From positions 26,967 through 90,966 of the forward strand of contig JAJDDO010000033.1 in the NCBI GenBank assembly GCA_029260265.1: a DNA stretch of 64,000 nt, given 5' to 3'. Numbering within the stretch: position 1 is the first letter of the stretch; each line of letters starts with the position of its first letter. Below the pieces are notes generated by a model, which was given only the letters and a program-made list of their open reading frames with translations, searched no databases and was not told the origin of the DNA. Both the position numbers and the translations under genes were made by a program. This DNA comes from Phycisphaerales bacterium (GTDB lineage: Bacteria; Planctomycetota; Phycisphaerae; Phycisphaerales; UBA1924). Below, one piece after another: positions 27,363-36,753 of the stretch.

Positions 27363-29273
27363 ATGGGTACCACTGATCCATCCACGCCGCCGACCATCAT
27401 CGGCATCGACCTGGGCACCACCAACTCACTCGTGGCGTTTTGTGATGAATCCGGACCCAAGATCCTTGGGATCGAGCATGATCCCATCCTCCCCTCCGCG
27501 GTCCGGTTCAACCCCGACGGCTCGACCACCATCGGGACCCAGGCACGCGACCAGGCCCCCGCTTATCCCGCCAGCACCATCACCTCAGTCAAGCGGCTGA
27601 TGGGTCGATCGCTCGAAGATATCAAAGATGATCTGCCGTTCCTCGGATACCGTGTCACCGAAGGCGATCATGACACCGCAAGGATCATCATCGAGCACCC
27701 AAACCAGAGCCCCATCAACACAACTCCTCAGCAGGTGTCGGCGATCATCCTTGGCGAGCTCAAGGCCCGCGCCGAAGCATCATTAGGGAAACCAATTGAC
27801 AAAGCCGTGGTCACGGTGCCGGCATACTTCGACGACGCCCAACGACAGGCGACCCGCGACAGCGGACGCATCGCCGGGCTCGAAATCGTCCGAATCGTCA
27901 ACGAACCAACCGCAGCCGCGCTTGCCTATGGCATCGGCGAACAGCAAACCAAGAAGCCCAAAGACATCGCCATATTCGATCTCGGCGGGGGAACCTTCGA
28001 TGTCTCCATCCTCCGGCTCATCCCCGCTGAAGACGAGAACACTCCGGCGTTCTTTCAGGTGCTCGCCACCGCAGGCGACACCCACCTTGGAGGCGACGAT
28101 GTCGACCAGATGATCGTGGGGCTGTTTATCCGCGAGATCAACAACCAACTCGGCGTTGGGGCATCGCCCGACATGGGCCGATTTGACGCATCCACACGCC
28201 GAGCCTTGATCCGGTTCGCCCAATCAATCAAGCACACGCTCTCGACCCAGGACCACGCCCGCGTCGAGATTGCCCTCGGCAATGACCAGAGCTACGCACG
28301 CACGATCACGCGTGATGAGTTCGAAGAAATGATCGGTCCCTGGGTCGAGCGGTCACTCCAAGCGTGCAAGCGCGCGATGCTTGATGCGGAAACTCAGCTG
28401 GACACCGCCGGGCTCAGTGCGGTGGTGATGGTCGGTGGATCGACACGGATCCCGCTTGTGCGCGATCGTGTTGGTGCATTCTTTGGGCTTGCGCCCTACA
28501 CCGCCCTGGATCCGGATCGCATCGTGGCGCTCGGAGCTGCAGTCCAGGCTGCGATCCTCGCAGGCACCCGCACGGGCGAGTTGCTCGTCGATGTCATCCC
28601 GCTCTCGTTGGGCATCGAGACCGCGGGCGGCGCGGTCGCCAAGCTCATCATGCGCAACTCCCCTGTCCCAACACGCGCGACCGAACGGTTCAGCACCTCG
28701 GTCGATGGACAGACCAATATCAAGATGCATGTGCTTCAGGGCGAACGCGAGATGGTCGAGGACTGCCGATCGCTCGGAGTCTTTGAGCTCCGCGGCATCC
28801 CGCCGATGCCCGCCGGAATCCCCAAGCTCGTCGTCGAGTTCCTGGTCGATGCCAACGCGGTGCTGAGTGTATCGGCGACCGAAGAGCGATCCGGCAAGCG
28901 CGCCACCATCCAGATAGTTCCGAACCACGGGCTCACCAAGGGCGAGGTCGATCGGATGGAAGCCGAGAGCCTCACCCACGCCCGCGAGGACATGACCAGG
29001 CACCAGATCGCCGACCTGATCGTCAACGCCAAGCTTGACCTCAGATGGATCTCGCAGAGATTTGAAGCACACAGAGACCAGCTCGATGAAGCGTACCGAA
29101 CGCGGCTGCAAGAGCTGATCAACGAGCTGAGCGGGTTCGTTGATCGTGCCCAAAATGATTGGTCATCGGTCGAGCCGAATGCCTTTCATCAGGCCAAAGA
29201 ATCGCTCGACCACGCATCCATCAGATTACAAGAGATCTCGATCGCGAGCTCATTGCGCGAAGAGAATACATGA
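27363..29273 (+). CDS. Hsp70 chaperone, HscA-like
   Basis: A 636-residue Hsp70. The ATPase domain has GIDLGTTNS (14-22), VPAYFDDAQRQATRDSGRIA, FDLGGGTFDVSIL and VMVGGSTRIPLVRD, followed by substrate-binding and helical-lid domains. ITSVKRLMGRSLEDI and LGGDDVD are closer to HscA, the iron-sulfur-assembly Hsp70, than to DnaK, and the DnaK-type acidic C-terminus is absent. No iscU, hscB or fdx gene is adjacent, so an Fe-S role is inference only. The open frame extends back to 27084 inside the lipoprotein gene; the Hsp70 N-terminus fixes the ATG at 27363. It overlaps the transporter gene by four bases. Confidence 0.9.
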   Translation: MGTTDPSTPPTIIGIDLGTTNSLVAFCDESGPKILGIEHDPILPSAVRFNPDGSTTIGTQARDQAPAYPASTITSVKRLMGRSLEDIKDDLPFLGYRVTEGDHDTARIIIEHPNQSPINTTPQQVSAIILGELKARAEASLGKPIDKAVVTVPAYFDDAQRQATRDSGRIAGLEIVRIVNEPTAAALAYGIGEQQTKKPKDIAIFDLGGGTFDVSILRLIPAEDENTPAFFQVLATAGDTHLGGDDVDQMIVGLFIREINNQLGVGASPDMGRFDASTRRALIRFAQSIKHTLSTQDHARVEIALGNDQSYARTITRDEFEEMIGPWVERSLQACKRAMLDAETQLDTAGLSAVVMVGGSTRIPLVRDRVGAFFGLAPYTALDPDRIVALGAAVQAAILAGTRTGELLVDVIPLSLGIETAGGAVAKLIMRNSPVPTRATERFSTSVDGQTNIKMHVLQGEREMVEDCRSLGVFELRGIPPMPAGIPKLVVEFLVDANAVLSVSATEERSGKRATIQIVPNHGLTKGEVDRMEAESLTHAREDMTRHQIADLIVNAKLDLRWISQRFEAHRDQLDEAYRTRLQELINELSGFVDRAQNDWSSVEPNAFHQAKESLDHASIRLQEISIASSLREENT

Positions 29274-30805
29274 ACGAAGATGTCCGGCATATTCTGCGAT
29301 CGTTCCGCCACACCAACGATCTTGGGCTGGTGCTCGGGCCATTGCTGGCGGTGATGGTTTATCTCCTGCTCGGCGGGTCGAGCGGGCTCGACGAGGATGC
29401 GCGGCGGCTGGCCGCGATCGCGGTGCTGATGGCCGCGTGGTGGGTGACCGAGACCATCCCGCTGGCCGCGACCGCGTTGATGCCAATTGTCTGCTTTCCA
29501 CTGCTCAATATCCTCCCGATCGAGCAAACAACCGCGCGGTACGGGCACAAACTGATCTTCTTGTTTATGGGCGGGCTGATGCTCGGCGCTGGGCTCGAAC
29601 GCTGGGGGGCCCACAAACGGCTGGCGCTCGTCATTATCTACCTCGTTGGGACGAGCTCACGGCGAATCGTCGCGGGGATCATGCTTTCGGCTGCGATTCT
29701 TTCGGGGTTTGTGTCCAACACCGCGACCGCGATGATGCTGCTGCCGATCGTGCTCTCGATCGGCGAGCTCGCTTCGGGCCCCGACCCCGACACCCCGACA
29801 GCCAAACGCTTCACCGTGTGCCTCCTGCTCGCGCTGGCCTACGGCGCGTCCATCGGCGGGATTGCCACACTCACCGGCACCCCGCCCAATGGGTTTCTCG
29901 CGGGGTATCTCACCCAAGAGATGGGCATCGAGATGTCTTACGCCCGCTGGCTCGGGCTTGGGCTGCCCTTGTCACTCGTGATGCTCCCGGTGAGTTGGGC
30001 GTACCTGATCTTTGTTGCCATGCCCGTCAAATCTGGTCATATCCCGGGCGGGCGCAAGTACATCGCACGGCGCCTTGATGACCTGGGCCCGATGAAGAAC
30101 GCCGAAAAACTCTCGATCCTGATCTTTGGACTGACCGCGATGATGTGGATTTTCCACGGGTGGCTCGAAACAACATTCGGGCTCGTGAAGATCGATGATG
30201 CGACGATCGCGATCGGCGGGGCCCTGTTGATGTTCCTGACGCCGACCGATAGAACCATGAAGTATCGGGTCCTGTCGTGGAAACACGCCGAGCGCATCCC
30301 TTGGGGGATCCTGATCCTCTTTGGCGGCGGGCTCGCGCTGGCCAAGGCGGTCACCCACACCGAGCTGGACGCATGGATCGGTCAGCAGATCGCCACGATA
30401 GGCAACCCGGGTGAGCTGCCATTGCTCGGAGGCGTGACCACGCTGATCGTTTTCCTCACCGAGATCACCTCCAACACCGCGACCACGAGCACGATGCTCC
30501 CGGTCCTCGCCGCTGTCGGCGAGGGGATGGGCATCGATCCGACTCTTTTGGTGATCGGCGCCGCGGTCTCTGCGTCGTGCGCGTTCATGCTGCCGGTTGC
30601 AACACCGCCGAATGCGATTGTGTTCTCTTCGGGGCGCATCACCATCAAGCAGATGGCGATGGCGGGGTTCGGGCTCAACCTCATCTGCATCGTGATTATC
30701 ACACTGATGGTGTGGGGGCTGGCTCCAAGGCTGCTCGGGCTTGATAAACCCGCCGACACCCCGGCTCTGCAAGGAACCAAGGTGCAACTCTCCACAGAGA
30801 ACTGA
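29270..30805 (+). CDS. SLC13/DASS-family sodium:anion symporter
   Basis: A 511-residue inner-membrane transporter with about 11-12 hydrophobic segments. The two family signatures, each with an S-N-T motif, are present: GFVSNTATAMMLLP in the first half and ITSNTATTSTMLPVL in the second. The C-terminal SCAFMLPVATPPNAIVFSSG is the DASS family signature. Members import dicarboxylates, citrate, sulfate or phosphate with sodium; the substrate cannot be assigned here. The ATG overlaps the stop of the Hsp70 gene (ATGA), so they are translationally coupled, which is an unusual pairing. Confidence 0.92.
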   Translation: MNEDVRHILRSFRHTNDLGLVLGPLLAVMVYLLLGGSSGLDEDARRLAAIAVLMAAWWVTETIPLAATALMPIVCFPLLNILPIEQTTARYGHKLIFLFMGGLMLGAGLERWGAHKRLALVIIYLVGTSSRRIVAGIMLSAAILSGFVSNTATAMMLLPIVLSIGELASGPDPDTPTAKRFTVCLLLALAYGASIGGIATLTGTPPNGFLAGYLTQEMGIEMSYARWLGLGLPLSLVMLPVSWAYLIFVAMPVKSGHIPGGRKYIARRLDDLGPMKNAEKLSILIFGLTAMMWIFHGWLETTFGLVKIDDATIAIGGALLMFLTPTDRTMKYRVLSWKHAERIPWGILILFGGGLALAKAVTHTELDAWIGQQIATIGNPGELPLLGGVTTLIVFLTEITSNTATTSTMLPVLAAVGEGMGIDPTLLVIGAAVSASCAFMLPVATPPNAIVFSSGRITIKQMAMAGFGLNLICIVIITLMVWGLAPRLLGLDKPADTPALQGTKVQLSTEN

Positions 30806-30958
30806 TCGGCACTTCGGATATCAATGCGTCCCGATAACCAGCCGACACCGTTTCAATCGGTCTTATCCAACTATCAATACGCGATTTACACTCGTTTTGC
30901 TTTCAACTCGGGCTGGCCTTGACGATGCAAAGCCCGGATACCTTCCGGGAGGCAGACT

Positions 30959-33130
30959 ATGCGCGATCAAATCTTCAAAGCGTTCATTATCACCCTATCC
31001 GCTCTTTCGCTCACCGGCTCGACGCCCGCGATCGGCGATGAGGTCAACCACGATCTGACCGAGTATGTCCTCTACGCGGGCGGCGACATCTCTTTTCGAG
31101 AACGCATCACCGTGACCGGACACATCGGCGCAGGGCGGAACATCACCTTTCGCGAAGACTGCACCGTCAACGGCGGGGTCTACCTCGGCAACGATTTCAG
31201 CTCCCGTGAACGCGTCACCTTCAGCGGCGATATCCTCGGCGGCAACAACATGTCGTTGAGTTCCGATATCAAGGTCGCGGGCAGTGTTATGGCGCCGGGC
31301 AGTATCAGTATACAGAGCCGTGCTCATATCGCGGGCGATGTGATTGCGGGCGAAAAACTCTGGGCCGCCCAGGGCGCGGTGATTGATGGGTCTCAGCTCG
31401 ACTACACCAAACCAACCGATCACTGGGTGCAAGAGTCTGTCACCTTCCCGAGCTTCAAGCCCGGCAGTAAGAACCTCAGCCTTGGCTCAAAAACCACGCA
31501 CGCAATCGACCCGGGGAACTACCAAGACCTCAGTGTCGGGGCATCGAGCACGGTCAAACTCCGCACGGGCGTATACCATTTTCGCAATGTCTCGACGCGA
31601 GAGCATTTCAAATGGGAGTTCGACGACTCCAACGGACCGATCGTGATGCATGTCTCCGGGAATATGTCCTCCCGCGAAAACACCACCTTCACACCCAGCT
31701 CAGGCAGCGCCGATGGGTTGATCCTGTGGGTCAACGGCAGCTTGTCATTCCGTGAAAAAAACAAGTTCACCGGGCAGATCCGTGCAAAGAGCAACATCTC
31801 ATTCAGAGAGCGATTCGAGATGACGGGCACGGCATATTCGAGCAGCAATATTTCCTTGCGTGAGGATAGCAAGTTCAAAAACGCTTCGAAGCCGCCCGTT
31901 TACTATGTCCGCGCCAAGGGCTCGGACTCAAATGATGGCTCGACACCTGGAACGGCGTTCCGTTCGATCCAGCGGGCGGTCAACAGCTGCGTCGCCGCCG
32001 GTTCGACCATCTATGTGGGACCGGGCGAGTACCGAGAGCTGATCGAGATCGGGGCGGGCGCGGGTGTTGCTGCTGTTTCTGGCAACGAATCCAGACCAAA
32101 CCGGATCATCGCCGACACAAAGGGCGCGTTCACCAAGGACGACCCAGGCAAAGTCGTCATCAACGGGCAGGGCTCACGGACACACGCGATGAAGGTGACC
32201 AGCAGGGTCGACTGGATCCTCGACGGGTTTGATTTTGTTGGGCAGCGTGATTACACCATCCAGGCAACCAACTCGGGGATGAAGATCCGCCGATGCATCT
32301 TCGATGTGCCCAGGCTCTATGCGATCTACATCACCTCGCTCGGTGACACCGAGATTGAATCGTGCACCTTCGAGCGCGATTCGGACTCCGCGCATTCGAT
32401 CTGGGTCCAGCCGGCCAATACAACAGAGCCGGTCTCGATTTCCATCACCCGAAACGACATCACGCTCGATGGCAAGAAGTGGATGAGCTCCGGGCTCGAA
32501 AACGGGTGGAACTACAGAACAAACCGGCTCGCCTACGGGATTGTTGTCTACGGCGCGTGGAGCAACAGCAAGATTGCGAATGTTGATGTTTCCAACAATG
32601 TGGTCTCTGATTGTTACCTCCCGATCTATTGGGCCGGTACAACTCAAAGAGAGTACCGTGCGGTGATCGCCAACAACACCGTCACCGGCTCGTTCTACAG
32701 CATCTATGCGTATTCGTACTCCAACAGTAACTCGATCGTGATCAATAACATTATCGAATCGTGCTACTTCGGGCTCCACACCTACGGATACGCGGGCAAG
32801 CCGCCTGTGGTCACCGCGCTCATCGAGAACAACATCACCTTCGGCATGGAACGGTACCGCAGGGCGTACGAACTCGACATTATTCATGGCGATCCGATGT
32901 TCATGGACCCCGCGAACGGCGATTTCTCGCTCAAGCAGGGCTCGCCGGGCATCGACGCGGGCACCTCACGCAATGCCCCTGCAACTGATATCGCCGGTCG
33001 CTCTCGTCCGAGTGACGGAGACAAGGACGGTGTCGCGCAGCATGACCTCGGCGCGTACGAAGTCATCAATACTGCCGAGCGGGTGCGCGTTGTCCATTGG
33101 AATGAAATCGGCGGCGATCACAACAAATGA
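30959..33130 (+). CDS. Exported beta-helix protein with 18-residue FRE repeats and C-terminal tag
   Basis: A 723-residue secreted protein. The signal peptide covers about 1-26 (PAIG). Residues 40-130 and 235-310 are built of repeats with an S/T-x-R-E core spaced exactly 18 residues apart, resembling bactofilin-type beta-helix rungs. Residues 313-690 are a DUF1565-like right-handed parallel beta-helix, starting YYVRAKGSDSNDGST and IYVGPGEY and continuing with repeated N-N-x-V/I-x-x-S/C rungs. After a 'DLGAYE' terminus typical of such proteins comes RVRVVHWNEIGGDHNK, nearly identical to the end of the next gene product. A GGGAGG ribosome site precedes the ATG. Likely cell-surface or matrix protein; ligand unknown. 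Confidence 0.8.
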   Translation: MRDQIFKAFIITLSALSLTGSTPAIGDEVNHDLTEYVLYAGGDISFRERITVTGHIGAGRNITFREDCTVNGGVYLGNDFSSRERVTFSGDILGGNNMSLSSDIKVAGSVMAPGSISIQSRAHIAGDVIAGEKLWAAQGAVIDGSQLDYTKPTDHWVQESVTFPSFKPGSKNLSLGSKTTHAIDPGNYQDLSVGASSTVKLRTGVYHFRNVSTREHFKWEFDDSNGPIVMHVSGNMSSRENTTFTPSSGSADGLILWVNGSLSFREKNKFTGQIRAKSNISFRERFEMTGTAYSSSNISLREDSKFKNASKPPVYYVRAKGSDSNDGSTPGTAFRSIQRAVNSCVAAGSTIYVGPGEYRELIEIGAGAGVAAVSGNESRPNRIIADTKGAFTKDDPGKVVINGQGSRTHAMKVTSRVDWILDGFDFVGQRDYTIQATNSGMKIRRCIFDVPRLYAIYITSLGDTEIESCTFERDSDSAHSIWVQPANTTEPVSISITRNDITLDGKKWMSSGLENGWNYRTNRLAYGIVVYGAWSNSKIANVDVSNNVVSDCYLPIYWAGTTQREYRAVIANNTVTGSFYSIYAYSYSNSNSIVINNIIESCYFGLHTYGYAGKPPVVTALIENNITFGMERYRRAYELDIIHGDPMFMDPANGDFSLKQGSPGIDAGTSRNAPATDIAGRSRPSDGDKDGVAQHDLGAYEVINTAERVRVVHWNEIGGDHNK
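31091..31888 (+). repeat. Coding 54-base (18-residue) repeats in the beta-helix gene
   Basis: The motif S/T-F/S/L-R-E begins at residues 45, 63 and 81 with degenerate rungs at 99 and 117, and again at residues 263, 281 and 299, each exactly 18 residues apart. Further isolated copies occur at 212 and 237. Confidence 0.7.
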
Positions 33131-33260
33131 ACCGCGCTATCGGACCAACGAACTCTGCACACTATTGATTACAGGTAGAGACCGTCATCACAATGCTGAT
33201 TTGTGGGCATTTTGCCCGACCACGATTGACATCAATACGCTTTCCCCCGATTGAGTGGGT

Positions 33261-36200
33261 ATGCGTCCACACAGATCCATTTTGATGATGCTTGCGCTTT
33301 GGTTGTGCCTGATCGGCACTTGTGCGCCTGCCATTGGTTCTGACCCGGCTCCCTCGACGCCCGGGCTCCGTGCCTATTGGAACACCAATGCCCGGACCGC
33401 GTCCAAACTCGGGCAGGTCGACTGGGAGATTTACGACTCGATCACCATCGTCGAAGACATCAACTTCCCGCGTTCTCGCAATGCGTTCTATTCTGACGGA
33501 CCGACAGACTACTTTGCGGTTCGGATCGTCGGGCAGATTGATATCCCCGCGGAGGGGATCTGGTCGATCCGTCTCGAGTCCGACCAAGGCGCCCGGTTGT
33601 GGATCGACGGCGAGTTGCTCATCAACGATGGAACAAGCCACTCGTACCGCTCAAAGACCGGGATCATCTCGCTCACCGCCGGGTTGCACGACATCGAGGT
33701 TCGCTACTGGGAGGGGTGGTCCGACGCAGGGCTTGTCCTGCATTGGGATGGGCCGACGGTTGGAACAGAGGAAGTCATCCCCGCATCCGCGTTCTCGTAC
33801 CCGGCGGAAGAACAGGTTTATGACCCGGGCGGCGACGGGATCTGGGCATACTGGTTTGACAACGCCCGACACGCAAGCAACTTTGGGCAGATCGACTGGA
33901 ACAGCGCAGACCTGGTCAACACCGTCCAGCGACCCAGCTACCGCGCCACACGCGGCGGCTTCCGTGTCGGCGGACCGAGCGACTACTTCGGAGTTCGATT
34001 CTTCGGGCTTATCAATATCGACGAAGACAACGAAGGCACCTGGACTTTCGAGCTTGGCTCGGATCAGTCCGGTGCGTTATTTATCGACGGCATCATGGTT
34101 GTTGCAGACCCATCAGGGCACAGCTTCCGATGGAGAACCGGCACGATCGATCTCGACGAGGGTGACCACACCATCGAGGTCCGGTACTGGGAGGGATGGT
34201 CCAACGCGGCTCTGCATGTCGCGTGGAAAGGTCCAAACGATGACCACACACAGATTATCCCATCGAGCGCATTCCGCCCGGGATCGGGAGCAACCAACCC
34301 GGCGTCCGGCGGAGGGCTGCACGCCTACCGATACAACAACGCCAGGCACGCCAGCGGCGTAGGGCAGATTGACTGGGCCGACCACGACTCGATGGAAACC
34401 ATCCAGAATGTTTATTGGCCGAGAACTCGTAGCGCGTTCTTCACCGGTGGTCCGAGCGATTATGTCGCTACGCGAACCGTTGGCAAGGTCAATATCCCGC
34501 GGAGCGGGCAATGGAGCTTCGGGCTCGGGTCTGATCAGTCTGCGCGGATGTACATTGACGGCGTCCCCATTATTGATGACCCCTCGAGCCATTCGTTCCG
34601 TTGGACATATGGCATCAAGAACCTGACGGCCGGTGAACACGACATCGAGATCCAGCACTGGGAAGGATGGTCCGATGCGGGACTGGTCGCCACCTGGAAG
34701 GGGCCCGGCGATACCTTTGAGCAGGTGATCCCCGCATCAGCGCTCTCACCGAATGACGAAGACCCCCCCCTGGGCATCGGCGGCGACGGGCTTCGGGTAT
34801 ATTGGGTGGATAGCGCACGGCATGCATCGAAGGTCGGGCACATCGACTGGCAGAACTACGACCGGATGACCTATGAAGCCAATATCTCTTGGCCGATCAC
34901 ACGCAGCCCGTTTGTGGGCACCACAATCACGAACAAGAACGGAAGCCAACAATCCGAAGGCGGGGTATCTTCGGATTACTTCGGGCTTCGGGCCGCTGGA
35001 AAAATCAATATCCCGAGCGATGGAAACTGGTACTTTAATCTCGGTGCGGACCAGTCTGCGCAGCTCTTTATTGATGGACAGATGGTGATCAACGACGATA
35101 TCAGCCATTCTTACCGATGGCGGAGCGGCACGATCGAGCTGACCCAAGGGCTCCACGACTTTGAGGTAAGGTACTGGGAGGGGTGGTCCGACGCGGGGCT
35201 GGTCGTCTCTTGGAAACCGCCCGGCGGCGTCGAATCAGTGATCCCACCGAGCGCGTTCTCGCACAGCGCAACCGAGGTTCCGTTCGACTCTGGTGGCGGC
35301 GGGCTCCGCGCCTATTGGACGAGTTCCGCGCGCCATGCGTCCAACGCCGGGCAGATCAACTACGCCGAGCATTCACACGCGACCACGGTGCCCAATGTGT
35401 ACTGGCCGATCACACGATCCGCATTTGATGACGACACCCCAGCCGATTACTACGGGCTGCGCGTGCTCGGGCAGATCGATGTGCCCGCCGACGGAACATG
35501 GACCTTCTCGATGGGTTCGGACCAGAGCGCCATCCTGCTGATTGATGGCGAGGAGGTCGTTGTCGATCTCTCAAGCCACAGCTACCGCTGGCGTGGCGGG
35601 TCGATCGCGCTCACAGAGGGCAAGCATGATATCGAGATCCGCTACTGGGAGGGGTGGTCGGACGCCGGGCTCGCGCTCGCATGGCGTGGTCCGGGTGTGC
35701 CGACGGACATCATCATCCCCCGCACCGCGTATTCATTGCACGAAACCGAGTCCCCATTCGAAACCGGCGGCGGTGTTCGCGCCTACTGGACCGCCAGCGC
35801 TCGTCACGCATCGAACGCGGGTCAGATTGACTACGCCGAGCACTCGTCTACCACCATTGTGGAGAATGTCGCCTGGTCGATTACCCGAAGCCCGTTCTAC
35901 CTCGACGGGCCGAGCGATTACTATGGGCTCCGGCTGATCAGCCAACTCACCATCGACGAGAGCGGGACATGGACATTCAATCTCGGCTCTGACCAGAGCG
36001 GGATCCTTTTGATCGATGATCAGCCTGTCGTTGTTGATACCTCGAGCCATTCATACCGCTGGCGATCGGGCACCGTCGAGCTTGCTGAAGGCACGCACAA
36101 GTTCGAGGTCCGGTACTGGGAAGGATGGTCGGACGCGGGGCTCAATGTCACCTGGCGTGGCCCGAGCGATTCATATGAAGAGATCATCCCGGCCAGCGCG

Positions 36201-36737
36201 TTCAACGCCTACGACCCAGAGCCGGCGTTTGACGCGGGCGAAGCCTCGATCGCTGTCGGCTGGCACAGCTCTCGCGGGTACACACTCGAGAATCTTGATT
36301 GGAATGCGCCGATCAAATCCACCGTCGAGCCACGGATCAGCTGGAACATCACCCGCTCGCCGTTCATCACCGGCGTACCCTCGGACTACTTTGCCCTCCG
36401 AGCAACCGGGAAACTGATCATCCCCCGCACCGGCACATGGACCTTCGGGCTCGGATCAGATCAGTACGCGATTCTGTCGATCGACGGGCGGGTTGTGGTC
36501 AACGACCCGAGCAGCCATTCGTACCGATGGCGGTCGGGCACGATCGAACTCGCTGCCGGCGAGCACGACCTAGAAGTTAAGTACATGGACGGCTGGTCGA
36601 ACGCCGGGTTGTTCATGACATGGCGTGGGCCGGGCGATCAGTTCGAGACGGTTGTCCCCGCCAGCGCGTTTGTGCCAAGGAACGCACGCGTCCGCGTGGT
36701 CGAATGGAACGAGATCGGCGGCGATCACAATCGGTGA
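33261..36737 (+). CDS. Exported protein of seven PA14-like repeats with C-terminal tag
   Basis: A 1158-residue secreted protein. The signal peptide covers about 1-27 (PAIG). It consists of seven tandem PA14-like domains of about 140-170 residues. Each contains, with variation, an 'ARHASNxGQIDY' start, 'PSDYxGLRxxG' middle, 'SDQSAxLxIDGxxV' and 'SSHSYRWRSGTIELxxGxHxxEVRYWEGWSDAGL' core, the last abbreviated here as a consensus of short blocks. PA14 domains commonly bind carbohydrate. The final residues RVRVVEWNEIGGDHNR copy the end of the preceding gene product. The start may be this ATG or an in-frame GTG six bases earlier. It probably acts on or decorates the cell surface or matrix. Confidence 0.8.
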   Translation: MRPHRSILMMLALWLCLIGTCAPAIGSDPAPSTPGLRAYWNTNARTASKLGQVDWEIYDSITIVEDINFPRSRNAFYSDGPTDYFAVRIVGQIDIPAEGIWSIRLESDQGARLWIDGELLINDGTSHSYRSKTGIISLTAGLHDIEVRYWEGWSDAGLVLHWDGPTVGTEEVIPASAFSYPAEEQVYDPGGDGIWAYWFDNARHASNFGQIDWNSADLVNTVQRPSYRATRGGFRVGGPSDYFGVRFFGLINIDEDNEGTWTFELGSDQSGALFIDGIMVVADPSGHSFRWRTGTIDLDEGDHTIEVRYWEGWSNAALHVAWKGPNDDHTQIIPSSAFRPGSGATNPASGGGLHAYRYNNARHASGVGQIDWADHDSMETIQNVYWPRTRSAFFTGGPSDYVATRTVGKVNIPRSGQWSFGLGSDQSARMYIDGVPIIDDPSSHSFRWTYGIKNLTAGEHDIEIQHWEGWSDAGLVATWKGPGDTFEQVIPASALSPNDEDPPLGIGGDGLRVYWVDSARHASKVGHIDWQNYDRMTYEANISWPITRSPFVGTTITNKNGSQQSEGGVSSDYFGLRAAGKINIPSDGNWYFNLGADQSAQLFIDGQMVINDDISHSYRWRSGTIELTQGLHDFEVRYWEGWSDAGLVVSWKPPGGVESVIPPSAFSHSATEVPFDSGGGGLRAYWTSSARHASNAGQINYAEHSHATTVPNVYWPITRSAFDDDTPADYYGLRVLGQIDVPADGTWTFSMGSDQSAILLIDGEEVVVDLSSHSYRWRGGSIALTEGKHDIEIRYWEGWSDAGLALAWRGPGVPTDIIIPRTAYSLHETESPFETGGGVRAYWTASARHASNAGQIDYAEHSSTTIVENVAWSITRSPFYLDGPSDYYGLRLISQLTIDESGTWTFNLGSDQSGILLIDDQPVVVDTSSHSYRWRSGTVELAEGTHKFEVRYWEGWSDAGLNVTWRGPSDSYEEIIPASAFNAYDPEPAFDAGEASIAVGWHSSRGYTLENLDWNAPIKSTVEPRISWNITRSPFITGVPSDYFALRATGKLIIPRTGTWTFGLGSDQYAILSIDGRVVVNDPSSHSYRWRSGTIELAAGEHDLEVKYMDGWSNAGLFMTWRGPGDQFETVVPASAFVPRNARVRVVEWNEIGGDHNR
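33363..36660 (+). repeat. Seven tandem PA14-like coding repeats
   Basis: Repeats begin near 33363, 33838, 34312, 34787, 35299, 35770 and 36240. The spacing is about 470-475 bases, with one of about 512 and a shorter final unit. The WEGWSDAGL-type motif ends each repeat (WSNAAL in the second, MDGWSNAGL in the seventh). High similarity between copies 5 and 6 suggests recent duplication. Confidence 0.85.
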
Positions 36738-36753
36738 CCCCCTACCATCGGGC

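Noticed and set aside
28353..29153. 266-codon minus-strand frame opposite the Hsp70 gene
   Set aside because: It is antisense to a clearly conserved chaperone domain and has the biased composition of a shadow frame.
29972..30787. 271-codon minus-strand frame opposite the SLC13 transporter
   Set aside because: Arg/His/Asp-rich antisense translation of a membrane protein; no independent start signal.
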